From the NCBI RefSeq assembly GCF_947488135.1, contig NZ_CANKYW010000001.1, positions 744,001-808,000 of the forward strand: a stretch of DNA of 64,000 bases. Reading direction: 5' to 3'. The notes under the pieces are model-generated. The model was not told the DNA's origin. It saw nothing but the letters and a program-made list of their open reading frames with translations, and ran no database searches. The position numbers and the translations under genes are program-made. Source of the DNA: an uncultured Marivita sp. (GTDB taxonomy: Bacteria > Pseudomonadota > Alphaproteobacteria > Rhodobacterales > Rhodobacteraceae). Of this stretch, positions 54,109 through 61,916 are shown piece after piece; the first letter of the stretch is position 1; the number at the start of each line of letters is the position of its first letter.

Positions 54109-54774
54109 ATGACACCGAAGGTGATCACATCGACGGCGCTGTCCCTGATCGTGGCGATGGGCGCAACGACAGCAACAGCGCAGACCCAGTCTTCCGACAC
54201 CAACGCGTCGGATCAGACGATGACGGAGAAGATCGAGGCAGCGGATGCGCCAGACACCGCAGAAACTGACCCGATGAATGAACGGGAACGCAGCAGCACG
54301 CAAATGGCGCAGTCGCAGGATCAGACGCAGGGCGCTGCGATCCTAGACTTGCAATCCCTGAGCCACGACATTTACGAGCGCGGCTACCGGCAAGGTTACA
54401 TCCGTGGCGTGCAGGAAGCGCGTCAGGACTTCGCCATGCAGATGAGATATATGGCGAAACGCGACCAGTTGATGGAAAACTATCAGGATTGGGAAATGAC
54501 CCAATCGGTTGGGTCAAATTCCGATGAGGCCCAGAACGATCAGACTGACATGATGAACAGTGGCAGCGCGACCGAGAACCAGCAGACCGCTGGGGCTGCG
54601 GGCAATTCCGAAGCGTCGAGCTCGGACATTGAAACCAACATGCGCAGCAACATGATGCGCGCCCGGCCCGGTGGGTCCATCGTCATTCTGCCCGCCGGTA
54701 TCTCGCCCGAACGATTTATCGAAAACCTCGTCGACAGCCGTCGCGAGGCGCTCGGGGAAAATTCAGAAAACTGA
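54109..54774 (+). CDS. secreted Asp/Gln-rich hypothetical protein
   Basis: A 221-residue exported protein. Signal peptide: MTPKVITSTALSLIVAMGAT, with probable cleavage near TATA. The mature protein is acidic and low-complexity: a Thr/Ser/Asp/Gln stretch, then a short ordered block LSHDIYERGYRQGYIRGVQE, another disordered Gln/Asn/Asp stretch, and a C-terminal RPGGSIVILPAGISPERFIE. I do not recognise a family. The ATG at 54109 has GGAGGCGAAA directly upstream, so it is preferred over an ATG 12 bases earlier. It is divergent from cobT, lies between cobT and cobS, and ends at its own terminator. Confidence 0.75.
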   Translation: MTPKVITSTALSLIVAMGATTATAQTQSSDTNASDQTMTEKIEAADAPDTAETDPMNERERSSTQMAQSQDQTQGAAILDLQSLSHDIYERGYRQGYIRGVQEARQDFAMQMRYMAKRDQLMENYQDWEMTQSVGSNSDEAQNDQTDMMNSGSATENQQTAGAAGNSEASSSDIETNMRSNMMRARPGGSIVILPAGISPERFIENLVDSRREALGENSEN

Positions 54775-54800
54775 TTGGGCTTTGATCCGATTTGACCAAG

Positions 54801-54825
54801 ACGCGGCTCAATTGGGCCGCGTTTT
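54801..54825 (+). terminator. rho-independent terminator after secreted-protein gene
   Basis: Arms ACGCGGC (54801-54807) and GCCGCGT (54816-54822) followed by TTT, 26 bases after the stop. Confidence 0.8.
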
Positions 54826-54860
54826 CGCATCTGCAACAACGTAACTAGACAATTGAGCCG

Positions 54861-55256
54861 TTAGCGCAGGTCCCGAGTTTCCGGATGGCGTGTTGCGAAG
54901 TCCTGGCATGTTTGGTTAAGCCGCTCGAAGATGTCCCGGCTTTGTGCGTCGCCATTGTAGATATAGCTTTCCATCAGACGCGCCATCAACGGACGCTGAG
55001 CGGCGATGTAGGTTTCGACCTCGGACTCCGTGCCGGCCAATCTCAGCGCCACCTCCCGAAAGGCCTCGGCCGCGCGAAGATCACTTGGGTCGAAGTCGAG
55101 ATACGGTGAGACCTTGGCATAATCCGTATATCTGAACCAGAACGCCGCACATTGTGCTGCGGGGTAGATTGCGTCTTGCGCCGTGGCGACAGACCCCGCG
55201 CTCAGGAATGCCGCAAGGACCGCCGCATGTCCGCCGCGTTGCGCAGCGGACATCAT
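54861..55256 (-). CDS. small exported hypothetical protein downstream of cobS
   Basis: A 131-residue protein with a signal peptide (MMSAAQRGGHAAVLAAFLSA, cleavage probably near TAQ). The mature part has two cysteines (QCAAFWFRYTDYAKVSPYLD and LNQTCQDFATRHPE), which could form one disulfide. The rest is helical and charged, with no recognised family. The ATG at 55256 begins the signal; a TTG at 55283, overlapping the cobS stop, would extend it by nine residues. It is the next gene after cobS on the same strand and probably shares its transcript. The role is unknown; a link to cobalamin synthesis is only positional. Confidence 0.65.
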   Translation of the reverse strand: MMSAAQRGGHAAVLAAFLSAGSVATAQDAIYPAAQCAAFWFRYTDYAKVSPYLDFDPSDLRAAEAFREVALRLAGTESEVETYIAAQRPLMARLMESYIYNGDAQSRDIFERLNQTCQDFATRHPETRDLR

Positions 55257-55275
55257 CGCCGTCTGCTGCGCGCGA

Positions 55276-56262
55276 TTACCCAATACTCAACGATGCCGCG
55301 CTTTCGGGCAGTTCTTCGTCAAAGCAGCGCTGATAGAATTCCGCCACGGTCTGCCGCTCCAGCTCATCGCATTTGTTGAGGAACGACACACGGAAGGCGT
55401 AGCCTACATCGCGGAAAATTTCGGCGTTTTGCGCCCAGGCGATCACGGTCCGGGGGCTCATCACTGTGGAGAGATCGCCCGACATGAACGCCGTCCGCGT
55501 GAGGTCCGCCACCGTCACCATCTGACGAACGGTCTTGCGGCCTTTCTCGGTATTGTAATGCGGCGCTTTGGACAGAACGATCGAGGTCTCTGCATCGATC
55601 GACAGATAGTTCAGCGTCGCCACAAGCGACCAACGGTCCATCTGGCCCTGATTGATCTGCTGCGTGCCGTGATAGAGGCCCGTCGTATCGCCGAGACCCA
55701 CGGTGTTGGCCGTGGCGAAAATGCGGAAATACTTGTGCGGGGTGATGACTTCGTTCTGGTCAAGCAGCGTCAGCTTGCCGTCGGTTTCCAGAACCCGTTG
55801 AATCACGAACATCACGTCGGCGCGGCCCGCGTCGTATTCGTCGAACACGATGGCTGTCGGGTTGCGCAGCGCCCAAGGCAGGATGCCTTCCTGGAATTGC
55901 GTCACCTGCTTGCCGTCCACCAGCTTGATCGCGTCCTTGCCGATCAGGTCGATCCGGCTGATGTGGCTGTCGAGGTTGACGCGCACGCAGGGCCAGTTCA
56001 GCCGCGCGGCGATCTGCTCGATATGGGTCGATTTACCCGTGCCGTGATAGCCCTGGATCATCACACGGCGGTTGTTGCGGAAGCCCGCGAGAATCGCCAG
56101 CGTCGTATCCGGGTCGAACTTGTAGGTGCTGTCGATGTCCGGCACGCGGTCGGTCCGCTCCGGAAAACCGTGGACAATCATGTCCGTATCAATGCCAAAC
56201 ACCTCGCGCGCGGAAATTTCTTCTGTCGGTTTGGCGTTGATGTCGATCGTCCCGTCGGCCAT
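55276..56262 (-). CDS. cobS: cobaltochelatase subunit CobS
   Basis: AAA+ ATPase of the aerobic cobaltochelatase, working with CobT and CobN. The 328-aa protein has Walker [21 protein letters not shown], Walker [21 protein letters not shown], and [21 protein letters not shown] with sensor 1. [14 protein letters not shown] and [20 protein letters not shown] are CobS blocks. The ATG at 56262 ([12 protein letters not shown]) follows AAGGATG and gives the normal length; an earlier ATG at 56313 lacks a ribosome site. It is divergent from the ECF sigma gene. Confidence 0.96.
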   Translation of the reverse strand: MADGTIDINAKPTEEISAREVFGIDTDMIVHGFPERTDRVPDIDSTYKFDPDTTLAILAGFRNNRRVMIQGYHGTGKSTHIEQIAARLNWPCVRVNLDSHISRIDLIGKDAIKLVDGKQVTQFQEGILPWALRNPTAIVFDEYDAGRADVMFVIQRVLETDGKLTLLDQNEVITPHKYFRIFATANTVGLGDTTGLYHGTQQINQGQMDRWSLVATLNYLSIDAETSIVLSKAPHYNTEKGRKTVRQMVTVADLTRTAFMSGDLSTVMSPRTVIAWAQNAEIFRDVGYAFRVSFLNKCDELERQTVAEFYQRCFDEELPESAASLSIG

Positions 56263-56354
56263 GTTGCGGACATCCTTCTCAGCTTGGGGGTTTGCGCTCG
56301 TTTCGTGCAACATAATGGCGGGAGGGGCAAGGGAAAGGGCACGGAAATCCTGTG

Positions 56355-56897
56355 ATGACGCCGCAAGAAGAGGTGGAACACCTGATTGCCCGTGTGGCGA
56401 TGGGGGACCGCGCAGCCTTTACCAGCCTGTATGACAGGACCTCCGCGAAACTTTTTGGCGTCTGCCTGCGTGTGTTGAATGATCGCGCAGAAGCCGAGGA
56501 GGTTTTGCAGGAGGTATTCGTGACGGTGTGGAACAAGGCGGACAGCTACAAGGTGAACGGGTATTCCCCGATGACCTGGCTGATCACGATCACCCGCAAC
56601 CGCGCGGTGGATCGGCGCCGCGTGCTCAAGCGCCCTCCGGCGCCGATCGAAACCGCCGACCTGATGCCCGACAGCAAACCAGGCCCTGAAGCCTCGGCCG
56701 TGGCTGCCTCCGATGCGCGTCACATTCGCGCGTGCATGGACGAGTTGCCCCGCGCCCGGGCACATCTGGTGCGCCGGGCATATCTGGATGGTGACAGCTA
56801 TGCCGACCTGGCCGAAGCGACCGGAGTCAACCTGAACACGATACGGACATGGCTGCGTCGTAGCCTGATCGCCTTGCGTGAGTGTTTGAGCCGATGA
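56355..56897 (+). CDS. ECF-type RNA polymerase sigma factor
   Basis: A 180-residue extracytoplasmic-function sigma factor. Region 2: [33 protein letters not shown] and [20 protein letters not shown], the -10 recognition part. Region 4: [40 protein letters not shown], with the -35 helix-turn-helix. It is followed by an overlapping anti-sigma gene (ATGA at 56894-56897), so the pair is a regulated cassette. The start is ATG at 56355, with GTG immediately before it. It probably drives its own operon and fasciclin and msrB downstream; no clear shared promoter could be picked out by eye. Confidence 0.93.
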   Translation: MTPQEEVEHLIARVAMGDRAAFTSLYDRTSAKLFGVCLRVLNDRAEAEEVLQEVFVTVWNKADSYKVNGYSPMTWLITITRNRAVDRRRVLKRPPAPIETADLMPDSKPGPEASAVAASDARHIRACMDELPRARAHLVRRAYLDGDSYADLAEATGVNLNTIRTWLRRSLIALRECLSR

Positions 56898-57607
56898 CGG
56901 ATCTGACCACACCACCCCGCGGCCCGGAAGACGACGATCCGCGCGCCCTGGCGGCGGAATACGCGCTGGGCCTTCTCACCGAGGAAGAGCGCACGGCGTT
57001 CGAGGCGCGCATGGACGCGGAGCCCGACCTTCGAGCCGAGGTCGCGTCGTGGCAGGAGCATTTTGCCACTCTCGTCATTGACGATATCGAAGAGGTCGCA
57101 CCCTCCGCCCAATTGAAGACCCGGTTGGACGCGAAACTCTTTTCCTCGCGCGAACCGTCCTTCTGGCAACAAATCTGGCCCTATGGCCTTGGCGGGATCG
57201 CGGCGGCGCTGGTGCTTTGGGCGGCGATCACCTTCGGTGTCGTCACTCCGGAAGAGGACGCGCTTCGGGCCGATCTGGTGGCCGAGCTTGCCCCCACGCC
57301 CGATGGTGATGGGTTGAGCCTGCGTGCGGAAGTCGACACGACACTTGGCGCGGTTCAGGTGATCCGCGCGACCGGCGCGCCGCCAGAGGGGCGGGTGTTC
57401 GAGCTTTGGCTGATCGCGGGCGACGCGGCCCCGGTGTCGCTGGGGCTTCTGGACGAGGACGCAAGCACGATCATTGACCTGCCGGAAAACCTTCTCGCAC
57501 TTCTGCCCGGTGCATTATTGGCGATTTCCGACGAACCGCCGGGTGGGTCCCCGACGGGGGCGCCGACAGGTGCCGTCCGTGCAGCGGGTCCGCTCACGTC
57601 GACGTGA
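56894..57607 (+). CDS. RskA-type anti-sigma factor
   Basis: A 237-residue single-pass membrane anti-sigma factor of the RskA family. The N-terminal cytoplasmic anti-sigma domain has ALAAEYALGLLTEEERTAFE and EPDLRAEVASWQEHFATLV. A membrane helix follows (IWPYGLGGIAAALVLWAAIT), then a periplasmic domain with VQVIRATGAPPEGRVFELWL and ISDEPPGGSPTGAPTGAV, the family's sensor end. There is no zinc-binding HxxxCxxC motif. It overlaps the sigma gene by four bases. Release of the sigma factor by proteolysis is known for the family and inferred here. Confidence 0.92.
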   Translation: MTDLTTPPRGPEDDDPRALAAEYALGLLTEEERTAFEARMDAEPDLRAEVASWQEHFATLVIDDIEEVAPSAQLKTRLDAKLFSSREPSFWQQIWPYGLGGIAAALVLWAAITFGVVTPEEDALRADLVAELAPTPDGDGLSLRAEVDTTLGAVQVIRATGAPPEGRVFELWLIAGDAAPVSLGLLDEDASTIIDLPENLLALLPGALLAISDEPPGGSPTGAPTGAVRAAGPLTST

Positions 57608-57703
57608 TGAACCTGTGACCGGCTGATCTGAAACTTCGGGAATGTGGCCCCCGTGTCTTCGTTCGACCCGCTTGGAACCCCAGCGGGAAAACTGGAGGAC
57701 GAC

Positions 57704-58273
57704 ATGACATTCAAGACCCTGATCACCACCACCCTTGCTGCCACGACCCTTGCCGGCGCTGCTCTCGCCGAAAGCCACGCGGGCACCGACAATCCGATGG
57801 TCGGGGGTGCGGCCATGTTCCCGGACAGAACCATCGTTGAAAACGCGGTGAACTCTGCCGATCACACCACCCTCGTCGCGGCGGTTCAGGCCGCCGATCT
57901 CGTGGATACGCTCAACAGCGAGGGGCCGTTCACCGTGTTCGCGCCCACGAACGCTGCCTTCGCGATGATTTCCGAGGACTCGCTGACTGCCCTGTTGCAG
58001 CCCGAAGCGAAGGCACAGCTTGCGCAAATTCTCACCTGTCACGTGGTGGCGGCCAATGCCATGTCCGACGCCATCGCGGGCATGATCGCCGATGACGGCG
58101 GTACGCATCCGGTCCAGACCGTCGGCGGCTGCACGCTTCAGGCCAAGATGGACGGATCGACCATCACGCTCACCGATGAAAACGGGCGCGAGGCCAATGT
58201 GACGATCGCCGATGTGCGTCAATCGAACGGTGTGATCCATGTGATCGACCGCGTGCTTTTGCCGGCTCAGTAA
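57704..58273 (+). CDS. secreted fasciclin-domain protein
   Basis: A 189-residue exported protein with one fasciclin (FAS1) domain. Signal peptide: MTFKTLITTTLAATTLAGAA. FAS1 motifs: TIVENAVNSADHTTLVAAVQ, LNSEGPFTVFAPTNAAFAMI (H1), LTCHVVAANAMSDAI, and VTIADVRQSNGVIHVIDRVL (H2). The ATG at 57704 follows GGAGGACGAC. It comes 96 bases after the anti-sigma gene. FAS1 proteins of this kind are frequent members of ECF-controlled envelope stress regulons (established association, not shown here). A strong hairpin terminator follows. Confidence 0.92.
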   Translation: MTFKTLITTTLAATTLAGAALAESHAGTDNPMVGGAAMFPDRTIVENAVNSADHTTLVAAVQAADLVDTLNSEGPFTVFAPTNAAFAMISEDSLTALLQPEAKAQLAQILTCHVVAANAMSDAIAGMIADDGGTHPVQTVGGCTLQAKMDGSTITLTDENGREANVTIADVRQSNGVIHVIDRVLLPAQ

Positions 58274-58318
58274 GCCCTCGACCCCCATCTCGGGGCGCAG
58301 GAGATCGCGCAAAAGTGT

Positions 58319-58353
58319 GTGCCCCGGCCTTGCGTGCGCGCAGGTCGGGGCAC
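58319..58353 (+). terminator. hairpin terminator between fasciclin and msrB genes
   Basis: Arms GTGCCCCG/CGGGGCAC extended by GCCT/AGGT (one G-U pair), about 12 bp around an 11-base loop, followed by CATCTTT. It separates the fasciclin transcript from msrB. Confidence 0.75.
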
Positions 58354-58382
58354 CATCTTTCAGGTAATTTAAGGAGGACATC

Positions 58383-58856
58383 ATGTTGAGACGACATTTC
58401 CTGCAATCCGCAGCCGCCGTTTTAGGCTTTGGCGCGATGACGAAAACCGCAGGCGCGGCTGAAGGCACGTTCGAAGTGACCCGCAGCGAGGCCGAATGGA
58501 AAGCCATGCTCACGCCACTGGAATATCGCGTCATGCGAGAAGAGGGCACGGAACGCGCGTTCACCTCGCCACTCAACGACGAAAAGCGCGCGGGCATGTT
58601 CCACTGCAAGGGATGCGATCTGCCGCTTTATGCGTCCGAGCACAAATACGACAGCGGCACCGGCTGGCCGAGTTTCTGGCAGGCGCAAGCCAATGCCATC
58701 GAAACCAAGCCGGACCGCTCACTGTTCATCACCCGCACGGAATGCCACTGCCGCCGCTGCGGCAGCCACCTTGGCCATATTTTCGATGACGGTCCCCAGC
58801 CGACCGGCAAACGGCATTGCATCAACGGGGTAAGCCTGACCTTTCAAGCTGCGTGA
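58383..58856 (+). CDS. msrB: Tat-exported methionine-R-sulfoxide reductase
   Basis: A 157-residue MsrB that reduces methionine-R-sulfoxide in proteins. Unlike the cytosolic form it begins with a Tat-like signal, MLRRHFLQSAAAVLGFGAM, so it should act in the periplasm. The two zinc cysteine pairs CKGC and CRRC are present, FDSGTGWPSFWQ-type DSGTGWPSFW is the substrate loop, and the catalytic Cys lies in RHCINGVSL. The ATG has AAGGAGGACATC directly upstream. It forms the end of the ECF/anti-sigma/fasciclin module, with a terminator before it, so its own promoter is likely. Confidence 0.93.
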   Translation: MLRRHFLQSAAAVLGFGAMTKTAGAAEGTFEVTRSEAEWKAMLTPLEYRVMREEGTERAFTSPLNDEKRAGMFHCKGCDLPLYASEHKYDSGTGWPSFWQAQANAIETKPDRSLFITRTECHCRRCGSHLGHIFDDGPQPTGKRHCINGVSLTFQAA

Positions 58857-58860
58857 CGGG

Positions 58861-58905
58861 CGCGGGATTTTCGAAAATCCCGCGTAAACTCTTGCAAGAG
58901 TTTAC
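58861..58905. repeat. two adjacent perfect palindromes between msrB and ubiH
   Basis: A 24-base perfect palindrome CGCGGGATTTTC/GAAAATCCCGCG (58861-58884) directly followed by a 22-base perfect palindrome GTAAACTCTTG/CAAGAGTTTAC (58884-58905). It fills the gap of two convergent genes and shares its layout with the element at 7404-7447: an ATTTTCG core, then a hairpin with a CTTGCAAG-like core, while the outer arms differ. Confidence 0.85.
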
Positions 58906-58909
58906 CGCC

Positions 58910-60106
58910 TCACACGCCGCGCGCGCCCAATCCCAGTTGCATCAGGGTCGTTCGCACCGGTTTGAGCGTATAAAGCGCGTCCAGCCCCTTCGCGCGCATG
59001 TCACGCAACGGTTGGGCGCTGAGCATGGATGTCCGGTTCAAAAGCGTGATCCCCGCAACGCGCGCCCGGATGTCCGCGATCCGCTTTTGATGGTAGGCGT
59101 CCAACATGGCGCGGTTGCCAAGTTCCGTGCCTGACTGCCGCGCGAGATCGCGCAGGACGCTCAGGTCCTTGAGGCTCATGTTCAAACCCTGTGCCCCGAT
59201 GGGCGGCACCACATGCGCCGCTTCAGCGACCAGCGCGATCCGTTCGCCACTCAGACGGTCTGCATGTTGGCTGATGATCGGCCAGATCGTCCGGCGTGAC
59301 GCCAGCGTCAGTGGACCGAAGAGGCTACAGGAGCGCGTGGTCATCGCCGCCTCGAATTCCTCTGGACCGAGCGCCATCAGGGCTTCGGCCTTTGGCCCTT
59401 CTTCCATCCAGACAATGGCCGAAGAGGGACGGCCGTCCAGATCGGGCAAAGGCACAAATGTAAACGGCCCGCCGGTGCGGTGGATCTCGGTCGACACGTT
59501 GTCATGCGGGATCGGTTGCGTGACAGCAAAGGCCAAGGCCTTTTGTCCGAACCGCGTGGTCTGCACGTCGATACCGGCGGCGCGCCGCATGGGAGAGTTC
59601 CGTCCGTCAGCCGCGATCACCAGCTTGCAGCGCACCTTCGTGCCGTCGCTCAGCCCGACGCGCGCCTCGGCTTCGCGTGTGAAAAGCGACGTGGTCCCGA
59701 TCCCTGCGCGGAACGCCACGGTGTCGAGGCCGTCGAGATGCGCGACGAATTCGCGGCGCAACAGCCAGTTCGGCAAGTTCCATCCGAAGGGCAAATCCGA
59801 GATGTCGGAGGCGTTGAATTCTTTGGTGACCCGCGCTTTCGGGACCTCGCCACCCGCATCGACGATCCGCATCACCTGAAGTGGCATGGCGTGAGCCTGC
59901 AAACGCGACCACAGGCCGATTTCGTCCAGAAACGCCTGCGCCGGTTGCAGGAAGGCCGTGGTGCGCAGGTCGGCCCCTTCTGCCTCGCGGTCGGTGACGG
60001 GCGGCGCGGGATCGAGGCACAAAACGGTGTAGCCTACCGCACCAAAAGCGGCCGCTGCGGCGAGACCGGCGATCCCGCCGCCCGAGACTACGATGTCGTA
60101 TTCCAT
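58910..60106 (-). CDS. ubiH: UbiH/COQ6-family FAD monooxygenase
   Basis: A 398-residue flavin hydroxylase of the UbiH/UbiF/COQ6 family, probably a ring hydroxylase in ubiquinone synthesis at the inner membrane. Seen: VVSGGGIAGLAAAAAFGAVG (FAD loop), LRTTAFLQPAQAFLDEIGLW, LVIAADGRNSPMRRAAGI (the DG motif), and ALVAEAAHVVPPIGAQGLNM. The family norm at this place is L(I/V)GDAAH, so G-D is A-E here. The C-terminal LSAQPLRDMRAKGLDALYTL is typical. Which ring position it hydroxylates cannot be told. It converges on msrB. Confidence 0.88.
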   Translation of the reverse strand: MEYDIVVSGGGIAGLAAAAAFGAVGYTVLCLDPAPPVTDREAEGADLRTTAFLQPAQAFLDEIGLWSRLQAHAMPLQVMRIVDAGGEVPKARVTKEFNASDISDLPFGWNLPNWLLRREFVAHLDGLDTVAFRAGIGTTSLFTREAEARVGLSDGTKVRCKLVIAADGRNSPMRRAAGIDVQTTRFGQKALAFAVTQPIPHDNVSTEIHRTGGPFTFVPLPDLDGRPSSAIVWMEEGPKAEALMALGPEEFEAAMTTRSCSLFGPLTLASRRTIWPIISQHADRLSGERIALVAEAAHVVPPIGAQGLNMSLKDLSVLRDLARQSGTELGNRAMLDAYHQKRIADIRARVAGITLLNRTSMLSAQPLRDMRAKGLDALYTLKPVRTTLMQLGLGARGV

Positions 60107-60184
60107 GCCAATCCCTTCGATCCCTTACGCTCTGCCCACATTAACGTGGCGCGTCGAAAACAGCGATGCGTCAGTGCGCCCGCA

Positions 60185-60430
60185 TCATTTGCCGACGGTG
60201 ATCAGGATCAGTGTCACCATCACGACAGGAACCATCGCCAGCGCAATCATGCTCAACGCCACGATGCCCCATTTCATCACCGCAAGAACAACGAGGGTGA
60301 ACAGCGCGACCAGCAGATAATAGATCGTATCGGACGATCCTTCCTTCAGATCGCGCGCCACCCAGCCGATCACCGGAATGGAATAGAAGGGGTTGCGGCG
60401 GCATGACGGCAGCGGTTCGGAAACAGACAT
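60185..60430 (-). CDS. small hypothetical membrane protein
   Basis: An 81-residue protein with a short polar N-terminus (SEPLPSCRRNPFYSIPVIGW) and two hydrophobic segments, TIYYLLVALFTLVVLAVM and WGIVALSMIALAMVPVVMV. The C-terminus ends VTVGK-like with one Lys. No family is recognised. The ATG follows AAGAGGTCTCAA. It lies 78 bases upstream of the UbiH-like gene and on the same strand, so it may be co-transcribed. The role is unknown. Confidence 0.65.
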   Translation of the reverse strand: MSVSEPLPSCRRNPFYSIPVIGWVARDLKEGSSDTIYYLLVALFTLVVLAVMKWGIVALSMIALAMVPVVMVTLILITVGK

Positions 60431-60517
60431 TTGAGACCTCTTTTTAATCTATCTGTCACTTAGGAACCCGGCAGCGATCTGAAACTGCCAAATTGCCGCA
60501 ATGCAGAAGATTTAAGC

Positions 60518-61162
60518 TCAGGTGAGCCGGGCGAGGAATGCCGTGAGGTCAGAGGTATGGTGGTGGATATGCTCTGCCTCGATCGCGTCGGGGGCCACGT
60601 GGACCGTGCGCATACCCATCGCATGCGGTGCAGCCAGGTTGCGCGGGTCGTCTTCGAACATGGCTGCCGATCTGGTGTCGACCCCGTCACGCCCGAACAC
60701 GCGCTCGAAGGCGCTGCGCTCGGGCTTCGGGTGGTAGTCGGCATGTTCCACGCCGTAGACCGCATCGAATATCCCGTTGAGCCCGCGCGCCCGCAGCACG
60801 TTCTCTGCATAGGGGGCCGAGCCGTTGGTGTAGACGATCTTGCGTCCGGGAAGGTTCTTGATCAGCGAGGCGAGATAGGGATCTGCGGACAGAACGGTGA
60901 AGTCGATATCGTGCACGTCGTGCAGATAGGGCGTCGGGTCCACGTCATGCTCGCGCATCAATCCCGCCAGCGTGGTGCCGTAGGTCTTCCAATAATCGAC
61001 CCGAAGGGCGTTGGCGCGGTCCCGGTCCACACCGACAGCGTCCATAACGAACTTTGTCATCCGCACCTCGATCTGGTCGAACAGCCGAACGGCGGGCGAA
61101 TAAAGGGTGTTGTCGAGATCGAACACCCAGTGACGCACATGAGAGAAAGCGGACTTGACCAT
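60518..61162 (-). CDS. pyrimidine 5'-nucleotidase (HAD family)
   Basis: A 214-residue haloacid-dehalogenase-type phosphatase of the pyrimidine 5'-nucleotidase subgroup. Motif I is HWVFDLDNTLYSP, with the Asp nucleophile, motif II is KIVYTNGSAPYAENVL, and motif III/IV is KPERSAFERVFG followed by AMFEDDPRNLAAPHAMGM. The last block is typical of the subgroup, as is the helical cap with KTYGTTLAGLMREHDVDP. The ATG at 61162 gives the usual length; an upstream in-frame ATG at 61198 is less likely. It is divergent from the GntR gene. Confidence 0.9.
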   Translation of the reverse strand: MVKSAFSHVRHWVFDLDNTLYSPAVRLFDQIEVRMTKFVMDAVGVDRDRANALRVDYWKTYGTTLAGLMREHDVDPTPYLHDVHDIDFTVLSADPYLASLIKNLPGRKIVYTNGSAPYAENVLRARGLNGIFDAVYGVEHADYHPKPERSAFERVFGRDGVDTRSAAMFEDDPRNLAAPHAMGMRTVHVAPDAIEAEHIHHHTSDLTAFLARLT

Positions 61163-61265
61163 GCCGCCGAACTTAGGCGGCCGCGAGGGGCGCGGCAATG
61201 GCTCAACTTGCGTCTTTTGGCAGACCGGCGCTATCGTGCGGAAACTTGAACAAGGACCGCGCGGT

Positions 61266-61910
61266 ATGAAAGATGTGAAGCCTCCTCAGAAGGACGCGTA
61301 TTCCTCCATCCTAGAAGCCATCGATGTCGGCATCTATCGACCGGGCGACCGGCTGGTGGAGAGCGATCTGGCCGAACGGTTCGGCATGTCGCGCACCCCG
61401 ATCCGGGAAGCGTTGCAACGGCTCGAAACGCAATCGCTGCTCACGCGTGATGGGCGGTCGCTCATCGTGGCCTCTCTCGATCACAACCAGATGGCCGAGC
61501 TTTATGTCGTGCGCACCGAACTCGAAGGTCTGGCCGCGCGTCTTGCGGCGCGCCATGCGACCGAGGAAGAGGTGCAGGTTCTACAGGACATGGTCCACGA
61601 CGACCGTGCGCTTCTGGATGATCCATCCGCATTGGCGCGCGCCAATCGTCGGTTTCACAAGCAGATCCACCTCGCATCCCACAACCGGTTTCTGGTTCAG
61701 CAACTCGACCTCGTGCATCGCTCGATGGCGCTCATGGCGACGACATCACTGGCCGCTCAGGGGCGGGGAGAGATCGCGTTGGCCGAGCATCAGGCCATCG
61801 TGGACGCGATCACCCAACGCGACGAGGACGCCGCCTACAAGGCGCTGCGCGACCACATCTCGGTGGCTTTCGTGACGCGGCTCAAGCTCGACTCCCTGTC
61901 CAAGGACTGA
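61266..61910 (+). CDS. GntR-family regulator (FCD domain)
   Basis: A 214-residue transcriptional regulator. The N-terminal winged helix has YSSILEAIDVGIYRPGDRLV, ESDLAERFGMSRTPIREALQ, then RLETQSLLTRDGRSLIVASL. The C-terminal FCD ligand-binding domain is helical, with ELYVVRTELEGLAARLAARH, the RRFHKQIHLASHNRFL segment and the AEHQAIVDAI...HI end carrying the usual metal-binding Asp/His residues. It is divergent from the HAD phosphatase gene; no obvious GntR operator palindrome was found in the 103-base gap. The ligand is unknown. Confidence 0.9.
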   Translation: MKDVKPPQKDAYSSILEAIDVGIYRPGDRLVESDLAERFGMSRTPIREALQRLETQSLLTRDGRSLIVASLDHNQMAELYVVRTELEGLAARLAARHATEEEVQVLQDMVHDDRALLDDPSALARANRRFHKQIHLASHNRFLVQQLDLVHRSMALMATTSLAAQGRGEIALAEHQAIVDAITQRDEDAAYKALRDHISVAFVTRLKLDSLSKD

Positions 61911-61916
61911 ACAGCG

